Assembly: GCA_021300015.1 (NCBI GenBank)
Contig: JAJTFB010000063.1
Coordinates: forward strand, 1-37,526
Length of the DNA: 37,526 nucleotides
Source of the DNA: Pirellula sp.
GTDB taxonomy: Bacteria > Planctomycetota > Planctomycetia > Pirellulales > Pirellulaceae
Direction: 5' to 3'
Below the pieces are notes generated by a model. That model did not search any database. It was not told the origin of the DNA and worked only from the letters and a program-made list of their open reading frames with translations. Both the position numbers and the translations under genes were made by a program. Of the stretch, positions 7,094 to 14,962 are shown piece after piece. The first letter of the stretch is position 1. Every line of letters begins with the position of its first letter.

Positions 7094-8968
7094 ATGTCCA
7101 GCTACCTCAAGGTCACCCGCGGTTTGGACATGAACGCCAAGCTTCCGTTGAACCGACATGTTGAAACATTGATCGGTCGCGGGGCAGAGTGCCAAGTCCA
7201 GTTGAACGACCCTCGATGTTCGCGGGTCCATGCCAAGATCGTCTACAAGAACGGGCGTTGGACTTTGCTCGATGCCGGATCGACGAACGGCACGTTGGTC
7301 AACCTTTCGAAGACCGACGAAGCGGTTTTGAACGACGGCGACATGATTCGCATGGGGGGGACCGAGTTTAGCTTTGTCGACGAATCGAGTGTGGAAGAGC
7401 AGACCGTCGAGATCGTCAATCATTCCAAGGATTTGTTTCCCGACGGTCAGAGCGATGGCTCATCGGGAAGCATCAATACCGGGATGATCTCCTTTCGAGC
7501 TCTCAAGGAGGCGGGTCGAAACGAGGAGATCGCCGACTTGCACCAATTGTCCATCCATTGCAATTCACTTACCTCGCCGGATGAGGTCGCCACGATCGCC
7601 ATCGAGTTGCTCCGAGCGCACACCCATGCGACGGCCGTCGCATTTTTGGTAGCCAACGAATACGGATTGCTCGATGTTGGCCATCGGTATCCGGCCACGA
7701 CGAAGAAAAACAAGCTTGAGCTTAGCGACCAGCTCACCGAGATGGTCTGCAAGTACGGCAAAGCCGTGTGGATGCAGCAGGAATCTGCAGAGAGCAAGCA
7801 ATCGAGTGTCAAAGAAGGTGCTTTGCGCACGTTCAAAGATGCGATTTGCGTCCCGTTGCTCGACGATCGCAAAACGATTGGAGCGATCCATCTGTACCGA
7901 GACAAGGAGATTTTTTCTCCTTATGCTTTTGATTTCGCGATCGCGGCGGCGAGCATTTTATCCACTACGATTGTCCGGGTGCGGGAATCGCAGGTCTTGA
8001 AGATCCATCACGACAGGCTCAAGAGTCGCACGGCCGAGTTCGATGAGCTGCTCGGTCGCAGCGTGGCGATGGTTGAATTGAAGGAGAAGATCGTACGGAT
8101 TGCCAGGGCATCTGGATCGATTCTCATACGTGGCGAGAGCGGTTCAGGCAAAGAGCTCGTCGCTCGGGCGATCCATCGGGCTAGTTCGCGCGCCGACCGA
8201 CCGATGCTGAGCGTCAACTGTGCTGCGATTCCTGCGGATTTGATGGAGAGCCAGCTTTTTGGTCACGTCAAAGGTGCATTTACCGGAGCAGACAAGGACC
8301 ACATCGGTTGGTTTGAGCAAGCCAACAACAGCACGTTGTTTCTCGATGAACTCGGCGAGATGACGCTTGAGGGGCAGGCCAAGTTGTTGCGGATCCTCGA
8401 GGGTCATCCGTTTTTGCCCGTCGGGGGCAGAAAAGAGATCAGCGTCGACGTGCGGGTCATCGCTGCGACGAACCGAGACCTGATGGAATTCGTCCAGGAA
8501 AAGAGGTTCCGTGAGGATCTGTATTATCGATTGAGCGTATTTGAGTTGATGATTCCTCCTTTACGTCAGAGGCACGAGGATATTGAGCTTTTGATCACCC
8601 ACTTTTTCGATCACTTCTCAAAGTTCCACGGCAGGCCTCAGTTGAAGCTATCCGAGCAAGCGCTCGAAAAGATGCGCAAGTACTCCTGGCCGGGGAATGT
8701 TCGCCAGTTGCGCAATGTCATCGACAGTGCAGTCGTCCTAGCCAACGGGACGGAGATCAAGGCAAGCGACCTTGCGCTCCACGAAACGATGACCGATTCG
8801 GACTTGGACTCCTTGAATATCGAGCAATGGGAGCAGCGATTGATCCGCGAGGCGATGCGTCGGACACGCGGGAGCATTCCCGAAGCAGCAGAAATGCTTG
8901 GGATTTCTCGCGCGACGATGTACCGCAAGCTAGAGAGCTACCAGATCGACCGAGACGAATTCCAGTAG
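7094..8968 (+). CDS. Sigma54-dependent activator with N-terminal FHA and GAF domains
   Basis: Cytoplasmic transcription activator of 624 aa. Domain order: FHA (residues about 5-97, with IGRGAECQVQL, CSRVHAKI and DAGSTNGTLVN), which binds phosphothreonine; GAF-like (about 145-300); AAA+ sigma54 interaction domain (about 315-545) with Walker A GESGSGKE at 347-354, the GAFTGA loop starting at residue 394 that contacts sigma54, Walker B STLFLDELGEM, and an arginine-rich FREDLYYRL; and a C-terminal Fis-type helix-turn-helix (GSIPEAAEMLGISRATMYRKL). The FHA domain replaces the usual receiver domain, so control by a Ser/Thr kinase is plausible in this kinase-rich lineage. Its target promoters are not evident in this window. 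Confidence 0.95.
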   Translation: MSSYLKVTRGLDMNAKLPLNRHVETLIGRGAECQVQLNDPRCSRVHAKIVYKNGRWTLLDAGSTNGTLVNLSKTDEAVLNDGDMIRMGGTEFSFVDESSVEEQTVEIVNHSKDLFPDGQSDGSSGSINTGMISFRALKEAGRNEEIADLHQLSIHCNSLTSPDEVATIAIELLRAHTHATAVAFLVANEYGLLDVGHRYPATTKKNKLELSDQLTEMVCKYGKAVWMQQESAESKQSSVKEGALRTFKDAICVPLLDDRKTIGAIHLYRDKEIFSPYAFDFAIAAASILSTTIVRVRESQVLKIHHDRLKSRTAEFDELLGRSVAMVELKEKIVRIARASGSILIRGESGSGKELVARAIHRASSRADRPMLSVNCAAIPADLMESQLFGHVKGAFTGADKDHIGWFEQANNSTLFLDELGEMTLEGQAKLLRILEGHPFLPVGGRKEISVDVRVIAATNRDLMEFVQEKRFREDLYYRLSVFELMIPPLRQRHEDIELLITHFFDHFSKFHGRPQLKLSEQALEKMRKYSWPGNVRQLRNVIDSAVVLANGTEIKASDLALHETMTDSDLDSLNIEQWEQRLIREAMRRTRGSIPEAAEMLGISRATMYRKLESYQIDRDEFQ

Positions 8969-9163
8969 CTGGTGTCCATTTCGTAGAACTAAGGATCGCA
9001 TGAAGAGCCAGTCGCGTCGAGTCAAAACGCGGTTTCTTTAGGTCCTGGGCTCTGTCGGCCTTGCGTTGCCGGTCGATTCTTTGAGAATTGGGCACCCAGC
9101 GGGACCTGCCTGCGTGTCAAACAGCCAGCGGGTTTGAAGTTTATCAGCCTAGGACCGATTTTC

Positions 9164-12100
9164 ATGACCAATCCAGCCCAACCCATCGAGATTCCAAACC
9201 GCTTTGATTTTGTCGGGGCCTCCGATCGAATCTATCTGCAGTGGATCGAGGCGGGATGTTTCGATGCTGACGCGGACCCGAGCAAGCGTCCTTTTACGAT
9301 CGTCATTCCACCGCCGAACGTCACGGGAGCCTTGCATTTGGGGCATGCCTTGAACAATACGCTTCAAGATATCCAGATTCGCATGCATCGGATGATGGGC
9401 GAAGTCGCCTTGTGGATGCCTGGAACGGACCATGCGGGGATCGCCACTCAGGCAGTCGTCGAACGAAGGCTCAAGGAGGTCGAGAACAAGACCCGTCATG
9501 ATCTGGGGCGCGAGCAGTTGATCCAGCGGATTTGGGATTGGAAAGAACAGTACGAGGCGCGGATCTTGAGTCAGCTCAAGCGGCTCGGTTGCTCGTGCGA
9601 TTGGCGTCGGACCCGATTTACGCTCGACCCCATGTGCGCAAGAGCCGTCCGCACCACGTTCTTCGATTTGTTTTCCAAAGGGCTCATCTATCGGGGTAAG
9701 CGGCTTGTCAATTGGGATGCTTATTTGCAGACGGCAGTCAGCGACGATGAAGTCTTTACCGAAACGGTCGATGGGGGATTTTGGCATTTCCGATATCCGG
9801 TGGTCGATCCTAAGCCCGGCGAGCCTACTTATGTCGTCGTAGCGACCACGCGCCCCGAAACGATGCTTGGAGACACCGCCGTGGCGGTCCATCCGGATCC
9901 TGCGAACGCTTTGAGCAAAGCGCTCGAACAGGCCGAACAAAGATTGGCCGAATGCGCAGCCAAGGACCGTGAATCCATCGAGGTTCAGATCGATGGGCTC
10001 AAGCAGCGGCAAGTCGAGTTGTTGCCCCAACTCGAACGGCTTGCAGCCATGGCCCGCGATGGGCGCAAGGTTCGTTTGCCGCTGAGCGATCGCCAGATCC
10101 CGCTGGTCGTCGATAGCTGGGCCAAACCAGAGCTTGGGTCCGGGTGCGTCAAGATCACCCCGGCGCACGATCCGAACGACTACGAGGTCGCCCAGCGCTG
10201 CGGATTGCCCATGATCAACATCATGAATCCCGATGGCACGATCCATACCGGCGGCGGACGGTTCGATGGGTTGTCGATGTCCGCTGCGCGCCAGCAGGTC
10301 GTCAAGGCCATGGACGCTTTGGGGATGCTCGAAAAGACCGAGGATCGGCAGATCGAGCTCAAGCACAGCGATCGGAGCAAGACCCCTATCGAACCGTATC
10401 TGGCCGATCAGTGGTTTGTGTCCATGGGGCAACTCGCGCAATCGGCGATCGATGCGGTCGAGGCAGGTCAAGTAAAGATTTACCCAGAGCGATATACCCA
10501 AGGTTATGTCGATTGGCTAAGCGAAAAGCGGGATTGGCCGGTCGGAAGACAGCTTTGGTGGGGGCATCAAATCCCCATTTGGACGAGAACCTATGAGTCC
10601 CCCGAGGAAGCCCAAGGGGCCATGAAAAAGATTCTCGCGATGCCTGAGGCTGCCCAGGGGCAGATCTCGGCGGCGATCGAGGAGCCATCGGTCCTCCACG
10701 TTTGCATCCTAGAAGAAGCATCCGGAATGGAGCTCAAGATCCAGTCGCTCGGGTTGGTCCGCCAAGAAGACGTGCTCGATACCTGGTTCTCCTCGGCCTT
10801 ATGGCCCCACTCAACGCTCGGTTGGCCCGATAAAACCGACGATTTGAATTACTTCTATCCGACCAATACCCTGATCACCTCGCGAGATATCATCACCCTC
10901 TGGGTCGCCCGGATGGTTCTCATGGGTTTGAACAACGTTGGCCAAGTCCCGTTCCGCGAGGTCTACATCCACCCGAAGATCCTCGATGGATTCGGCGAGA
11001 CGATGTCGAAGTCCAAGGGCAACGGAGTCGACCCGATCGATGTGATCGAGAAGTTCGGTGCCGATGCATTGCGATTCGGATTGGCTTGGTTGACCACAGA
11101 AACACAAGACGTGCGCATGCCCGTGCAATACGAGTGCCCGAATTGCCAAGCGCTTGTGAATCAGACCAAAGAGAATCGGATCAAGCATCGGGTCGTATGC
11201 GACAAATGCAAGAAGCCCTTCTCGACCCAGTGGGCCGAGAGTGCCGAAGACAAAGCCTTGCCCCGGGCTCCTGTAGTCTCCGAGCGATTCGAGGTCGCAA
11301 GAAACTTTGTCAACAAGCTTTGGAATGCATCTCGATTCGTGATGATGAATCTTGAGGGATACACCCAAGGCTCGATCGACTGGGAAAATCTGCCGCTCGA
11401 AGACCAGTGGATTTTGTCCCGCTTGTCCACGACCACCCAAGTGGTCGATCGCGAACTTCAGCGGTACGGGTACGCCGAGGCGGCCCGGGCAGCTTACGAT
11501 TTCGCTTGGGACGATTTCTGTTCGTACTATGTCGAGATGGCCAAACCACGGATGCAAGATCCCCAAGCTCGGCCGATGGTCCAGAGAATCCTAGCCCATT
11601 GCTTGGACCAGATGCTCCGCTTGCTCCACCCGATGATGCCCTTTGTCACCGAAGCGATTTGGCAGGAGTTAGGCAAGTTCAGCAAGCAGCGCGACTTGTT
11701 TTCCAAGCAGGACGCCACAGCATGGTTGATCCAGGCCCCGTGGCCAAAAGCCCAGGTGGAGCTGATCCGCCAGGATGTCGAAGCGCAGTTCAAGCACTTC
11801 GTCGCATTGATCGGCGCAATCCGCGAAATTCGCTCCAGGCAAAATATCGCACCCAAGCAGCGCGTCCAATTTTCGGTCCGTTGTGAGGATCGCTACGAGC
11901 GATTGCTCAAACCGATGGGACCATTCCTCGAAAGCATGGCAGGTGCCGTCGGAGTCGCTTGGGGCACGAACATTTCAATTCCAGAGGTTCATGCGCACAT
12001 GCCTATCGAAGGGATGGACGTGTATGTCGACTTGAGCCAATTCCTCGACGTCGCCGCCGAAATCGCACGCAACGAAAAACAGCTCGAGAACTTGGAAAAA

Positions 12101-12253
12101 CAGATTCAGGGCAAAGAGAGTCGGCTTTCCAATCAGGCCTTCGTTGGAAAGGCACCACCGGAGATCATCGACAAAGAACGCCAGGCCTTGAGCGACTTGA
12201 TCGCCCAACGCCAGGGGGTCCAACAGGCCTTAACCAAACTCCGTTCGCTCTGA
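9164..12253 (+). CDS. valS: Valyl-tRNA synthetase
   Basis: Class I aminoacyl-tRNA synthetase of 1029 aa that charges tRNA-Val and edits mischarged threonine. The HIGH motif is HLGH in PPPNVTGALHLGHALNN near residue 58, and KMSKS appears as TMSKSKGN near 613. The editing domain is marked by TTRPETMLGDTAVAVHP and KITPAHDPNDYEV. The C-terminus carries the ValRS coiled-coil arm (LENLEKQIQGKESRLSNQAF). I chose ATG 9164 over an in-frame TTG at 9134 because AGGA at 9151-9154 sits nine bases upstream. Two insertions stand out: a helical segment of about 45 residues at 244-302 inside the editing domain, and a four-Cys zinc ribbon (Cys658, 661, 679, 682) just after KMSKS. Confidence 0.97.
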   Translation: MTNPAQPIEIPNRFDFVGASDRIYLQWIEAGCFDADADPSKRPFTIVIPPPNVTGALHLGHALNNTLQDIQIRMHRMMGEVALWMPGTDHAGIATQAVVERRLKEVENKTRHDLGREQLIQRIWDWKEQYEARILSQLKRLGCSCDWRRTRFTLDPMCARAVRTTFFDLFSKGLIYRGKRLVNWDAYLQTAVSDDEVFTETVDGGFWHFRYPVVDPKPGEPTYVVVATTRPETMLGDTAVAVHPDPANALSKALEQAEQRLAECAAKDRESIEVQIDGLKQRQVELLPQLERLAAMARDGRKVRLPLSDRQIPLVVDSWAKPELGSGCVKITPAHDPNDYEVAQRCGLPMINIMNPDGTIHTGGGRFDGLSMSAARQQVVKAMDALGMLEKTEDRQIELKHSDRSKTPIEPYLADQWFVSMGQLAQSAIDAVEAGQVKIYPERYTQGYVDWLSEKRDWPVGRQLWWGHQIPIWTRTYESPEEAQGAMKKILAMPEAAQGQISAAIEEPSVLHVCILEEASGMELKIQSLGLVRQEDVLDTWFSSALWPHSTLGWPDKTDDLNYFYPTNTLITSRDIITLWVARMVLMGLNNVGQVPFREVYIHPKILDGFGETMSKSKGNGVDPIDVIEKFGADALRFGLAWLTTETQDVRMPVQYECPNCQALVNQTKENRIKHRVVCDKCKKPFSTQWAESAEDKALPRAPVVSERFEVARNFVNKLWNASRFVMMNLEGYTQGSIDWENLPLEDQWILSRLSTTTQVVDRELQRYGYAEAARAAYDFAWDDFCSYYVEMAKPRMQDPQARPMVQRILAHCLDQMLRLLHPMMPFVTEAIWQELGKFSKQRDLFSKQDATAWLIQAPWPKAQVELIRQDVEAQFKHFVALIGAIREIRSRQNIAPKQRVQFSVRCEDRYERLLKPMGPFLESMAGAVGVAWGTNISIPEVHAHMPIEGMDVYVDLSQFLDVAAEIARNEKQLENLEKQIQGKESRLSNQAFVGKAPPEIIDKERQALSDLIAQRQGVQQALTKLRSL

Positions 12254-12264
12254 TGGAACGAATA

Positions 12265-12309
12265 ACAATCTATCCCGACTGGAGCGAAGCGGAACGGGGG
12301 ATAGATTGT
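12265..12309. repeat. Hairpin after valS, 12-bp perfect stem
   Basis: ACAATCTATCCC at 12265-12276 is exactly complementary to GGGATAGATTGT at 12298-12309, with a 21-nt GC-rich loop. It begins 12 bases after the valS stop. There is no T-run after it, so it is not a standard intrinsic terminator. It may protect the 3' end of the valS mRNA or be a repeated palindromic element. Confidence 0.7.
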
Positions 12310-12479
12310 ACGTTGGGCTAAGTCGCTTCGCCGTGTCTATCGTATACGGATTCTACTTGATCCACTTCTGAGATTCAACAGCCTAGGGGGCTCGACACCA
12401 CAGTGGCACGCCGGGGGTAGTCGCTGGCTGCTCAATTCCCGATAGCGGGCTGAATCATCTCAGCTAGACCCTGCATCTG

Positions 12480-12514
12480 AAAAAAAAGAGCCTGTCAGCC
12501 GAGGAAGGCTGACA
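12480..12514 (-). terminator. Possible minus-strand terminator or repeat palindrome
   Basis: TGTCAGCC at 12493-12500 pairs perfectly with GGCTGACA at 12507-12514 over a 6-nt loop. Read on the minus strand the stem is followed, after five bases, by eight T residues (A8 at 12480-12487). This looks like an intrinsic terminator for minus-strand transcription, but no minus-strand gene lies upstream of it. The 5-nt gap before the T-run weakens the call. Confidence 0.4.
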
Positions 12515-12672
12515 CGTATTTAAGACAAGGAAGTCCGGTCCTGAGAGAGACTACCGACATCCAACAGCTCGTAGGCGAACGCCAGTGGTCACCGATGTCG
12601 CCGGAGACCACGATTCAAAAAACTAGAAAAGCACCTGCGGCGACTTCGGTGCACCACATTGTTCGTTCGTTT

Positions 12673-12724
12673 TCTCGTACTCGTACTCAGCCTCGCGGTA
12701 CTCGTACTCGTACTCGAAGAGACC
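12673..12724 (-). repeat. GAGTAC hexamer-repeat block, copy 1
   Basis: Read on the minus strand this block contains three consecutive GAGTAC hexamers, a short GC-rich spacer (CGCGAGGCT) and two more GAGTAC hexamers. It is an inverted counterpart of the block at 12811-12875. The arrangement, hexamers then spacer with CTGAGTAC then hexamers, is shared by both blocks. Function unknown. Confidence 0.8.
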
Positions 12725-12810
12725 TAGTATGGCTATCCGGCCTATTGGTCCGCAAGTTCCCGCGAACCGCGCTTCGATCAACGATAGGCATCGCCGCAGG
12801 CCAAACAGCC

Positions 12811-12875
12811 GTCGAGTACGAGTACCGTTTCACTGAGTACCGTCCGCCGCGGCGGGCTGAGTACGAGTACGACGA
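12811..12875 (+). repeat. GAGTAC hexamer-repeat block, copy 2 (inverted relative to copy 1)
   Basis: It holds two GAGTAC hexamers, a spacer with one further GAGTAC, a GC palindrome (CCGCCGCGGCGG) and then two more GAGTAC hexamers followed by GACGA. It faces copy 1 in inverted orientation with 86 bp between them, so the pair could form a large imperfect cruciform. Confidence 0.8.
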
Positions 12876-12918
12876 AATCCGATGCGACCGAGCACCCAAA
12901 TGGGGGGGTTGGCATATC

Positions 12919-12947
12919 TTTACAATCACAGCATACGCGCATAGAAA
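12919..12947 (+). promoter_or_regulatory. Candidate promoter of the PQQ-propeller gene
   Basis: TTTACA at 12919-12924 and TAGAAA at 12942-12947 are separated by 17 bases, which fits a sigma70-type promoter with a good -35 and a poor -10. It lies 49 bases before the start codon. Support is by pattern only. Confidence 0.3.
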
Positions 12948-12995
12948 GTGTGCGATTTGCAATTCACTGGATTTTGATTCAAAAGTAGGTGTTCT

Positions 12996-14291
12996 ATGTC
13001 CGACTCGTCGTTGCCCCAAGCAGCCTCTGTAAAAACCAGCCGACGGTTCTTCCAAAGATCGATCGTCGCGGCCGGGATCGCCGGTTTTTTTGGAGCTGGA
13101 TTTCTGCAAGATAGTCGAGCGCACGGCGAGGACAATCAGCAATGGCTGACCTGGCGGGGTAGCTCCCGCGACAGCACGGTCAAGGATTCGAACTGGCCGA
13201 GCACGCTCACGGATGCGAACTTCAAACAGGTCTGGTCGGTGCCCTTTGGGGACAGTTATTCCGGGCCGATCGTCACGACCACCTCGGTATTTACCACCGA
13301 GTCTTCGGGGAACAAAGAGAGGGTCACTTGCGTCGATCGGCGGACTGGGGAGACGCGTTGGAGCAAGGAGTGGGAAGGGTCGATGAAGGTCCCATTTTTT
13401 GCGGCCAGGAATGGAAGTTGGATCCGGTCGACGCCCGCTTCCGACGGAGAAACCTTGTACGTGGGCGGAATTCGTGACGTCCTTGTCGCGATGGATTGCC
13501 AGACGGGGGAAGAGAAGTGGCGTGTTGATTTCGCCGAGAAGTTTGGCAAGGTGCCGGATTTTGGGATGGTCTGTTCCCCGCTGATCGACGGAGACTTTCT
13601 CTACATCCAGGCGGGCAAGGGGTTGCACAAGCTCAACAAAAAGGACGGCTCGACTGTTTGGTCCGCCCTCGGGGACAATGGCGACATGATGTCCAGTGGG
13701 GCCTTTTCTTCACCGGTCATTTCGACCTTGGATGGCAAATGTCAATTGATCGTACAGACCCGGACTTATATGGCCGGAGTCGATTTGGAGAGCGGATCGA
13801 AACTTTGGAGCAAGAACGTCGATTCGTTCCGAGGAATGAACATTTTGACCCCGACGGTGTGGGACAACGGGATCTTCACAAGCAGTTACGGTGGGCGATC
13901 GTTGCTCCTGGACGTGCAATCCGATGGAGCCAATGCGCGTTGGGAGAACAAGGTCGAGGGTTACATGTCCTCGCCGGTGGTCATCGATCACTACTTGTAC
14001 TTGCACCTGCGGAACAAGCGGTTTGCGTGCATCGATCTCAAGGAAGGCAAAGAGACTTGGATCACCCGACCCTACGGCGAATACTGGAGCATGGTCAGCA
14101 ACGGAGAGAAGATCCTGGCGTTGGACCAAGCGGGCAAAATTCGGTTGATCGCTCACAATCCGGCCGAGTACACTATGCTCGGGGAACTCAAGATCACCGA
14201 AGAAGAAGCTTGGGCACACATTGCCGTTGCCGGATCGGACGTAGTGATCCGAACCCAAAAGTCCCTTTGTCTATATCAGTGGAAAGACTAG
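12996..14291 (+). CDS. Tat-exported PQQ-type beta-propeller protein (BamB-like)
   Basis: Predicted periplasmic protein of 431 aa. The N-terminus carries a Tat-like signal (SRRFFQ with Arg16-Arg17, then a hydrophobic stretch at residues 22-37). The rest consists of beta-propeller blades with the PQQ-repeat pattern: TCVDRRTGETRW, VAMDCQTGEEKWRV, HKLNKKDGSTVWSA, AGVDLESGSKLWS and ACIDLKEGKETW. Such proteins are numerous in planctomycetes and most have no known cofactor or activity; this one shows no dehydrogenase catalytic residues that I can recognise, so a binding or scaffolding role is more likely than an enzymatic one. The start codon ATG has a weak TAGGTG five bases upstream. The next gene begins 3 bp after its stop, so the two are co-transcribed. 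Confidence 0.88.
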   Translation: MSDSSLPQAASVKTSRRFFQRSIVAAGIAGFFGAGFLQDSRAHGEDNQQWLTWRGSSRDSTVKDSNWPSTLTDANFKQVWSVPFGDSYSGPIVTTTSVFTTESSGNKERVTCVDRRTGETRWSKEWEGSMKVPFFAARNGSWIRSTPASDGETLYVGGIRDVLVAMDCQTGEEKWRVDFAEKFGKVPDFGMVCSPLIDGDFLYIQAGKGLHKLNKKDGSTVWSALGDNGDMMSSGAFSSPVISTLDGKCQLIVQTRTYMAGVDLESGSKLWSKNVDSFRGMNILTPTVWDNGIFTSSYGGRSLLLDVQSDGANARWENKVEGYMSSPVVIDHYLYLHLRNKRFACIDLKEGKETWITRPYGEYWSMVSNGEKILALDQAGKIRLIAHNPAEYTMLGELKITEEEAWAHIAVAGSDVVIRTQKSLCLYQWKD

Positions 14292-14294
14292 CCG

Positions 14295-14780
14295 ATGTCC
14301 GAAGACGATTTGACCAAGGCCGTCCAGCGTTTGGAGGAGCTTTTCGGCAAACCGTCTCGGCATACGCTCGGAGCCTCGGTATTTGTGAGCGACTCTCCGG
14401 TCGCTTGCAAAGACCTAGAGGCGTTTGCGAAATCCAAGTATCAGCATTTCGTGGGTGATGCTTGGGAGTCGATCGGTCCGGAGAATTGGACTGCGACTTG
14501 GGAATTGCAGTACCATCGCCCCGAGGGGGTGTGTGGGGATATCCTCAAGGAGCTTGTGGATTTAGAGGATCCCGCAACCTCACTGGCGGCTTCTCAGTTG
14601 ACCGAGAATCATGACGATGCCCAAGGAGCCGCACTTGGGCTCCAAGGAGTCTTTGATTCACCGGAGATTCAAGATGTATCGATCTATCGGATCGGAGATA
14701 CCGAGGCGATCACCGGGGTGCTCGTCGCGGGAATATTGCGGACCGGTAATGCGATCGCCCTTGTCTTTTTGATGGACTGA
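14295..14780 (+). CDS. Hypothetical protein co-transcribed with the PQQ-propeller gene
   Basis: I do not recognise the family. The 161-aa product is acidic, has no signal peptide or membrane segment, and appears to be one compact alpha/beta domain. ATG at 14295 is 3 bp after the upstream stop. The C-terminal half (VSIYRIGDTEAITGVLVAGILRTGNAIALVFLMD) looks like successive beta-strands. The N-terminal half (TKAVQRLEELFG) looks helical. Because its partner appears to be exported and this protein appears cytosolic, a direct complex is doubtful. Coding support comes from operon position, length and codon use like its neighbours. Confidence 0.8.
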   Translation: MSEDDLTKAVQRLEELFGKPSRHTLGASVFVSDSPVACKDLEAFAKSKYQHFVGDAWESIGPENWTATWELQYHRPEGVCGDILKELVDLEDPATSLAASQLTENHDDAQGAALGLQGVFDSPEIQDVSIYRIGDTEAITGVLVAGILRTGNAIALVFLMD

Positions 14781-14823
14781 AATCTTGGTTCGGCATAAGC
14801 CTACCGTCGGGCTCGTCCCGAAT

Positions 14824-14940
14824 GGCGTTGAATTAGTGTGAGCGGAAGTGCGCAAGCACTCCGGTGAGTGATGGAATGTCCTAGATATCGCTATGTTTCT
14901 CACCGGACGGCTTGCGCCGTTCCGCTTTCAATTCAATGCC
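14824..14940. repeat. Inverted pair of REP-like palindromes (BIME-like element)
   Basis: Two 28-bp units lie at 14841-14868 (plus) and 14899-14926 (minus). Each is AGCGGAA, two variable bases, GCGCAAGC, two variable bases, TCCGGTGAG. The variable pairs are GT/AC in one copy and CG/CG in the other, so stem pairing is kept by compensatory change. The flanks GGCGTTGAATT at 14824 and AATTCAATGCC at 14930 are also near-complementary, so the whole 117 bp is one imperfect inverted repeat. It sits between two convergent genes, which is the usual location of REP pairs. No transposase is present nearby. Confidence 0.85.
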
Positions 14941-14962
14941 CGGCGGAGGCGTAACTAAGCAG

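Larger units (their letters stand above)
12254..12995. other. 742-bp gene-free stretch rich in palindromes
   Basis: No protein gene is convincing here. A 145-codon open frame at 12595-13032 is low-complexity (EYEY, RTRT) because it crosses the GAGTAC repeats, and it overlaps the start of the next gene. The stretch holds a 12-bp-stem hairpin just after valS, an 8-bp-stem hairpin beside an A8 run, and two inverted hexamer-repeat blocks, each listed separately. A candidate promoter for the next gene lies at its right end. Confidence 0.7.

Noticed and set aside
9149..10501. 450-codon open frame on the minus strand
   Set aside because: It is fully antisense to valS, and such long shadows are common in GC-rich coding DNA.
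12673..12875. GAGTAC blocks considered as a small CRISPR array
   Set aside because: The hexamers are tandem without unique spacers of constant length, and the two blocks are inverted.
12595..13032. 145-codon open frame with EYEY and RTRT runs
   Set aside because: The low complexity comes from the GAGTAC hexamers, and the frame overlaps the start of the PQQ gene.
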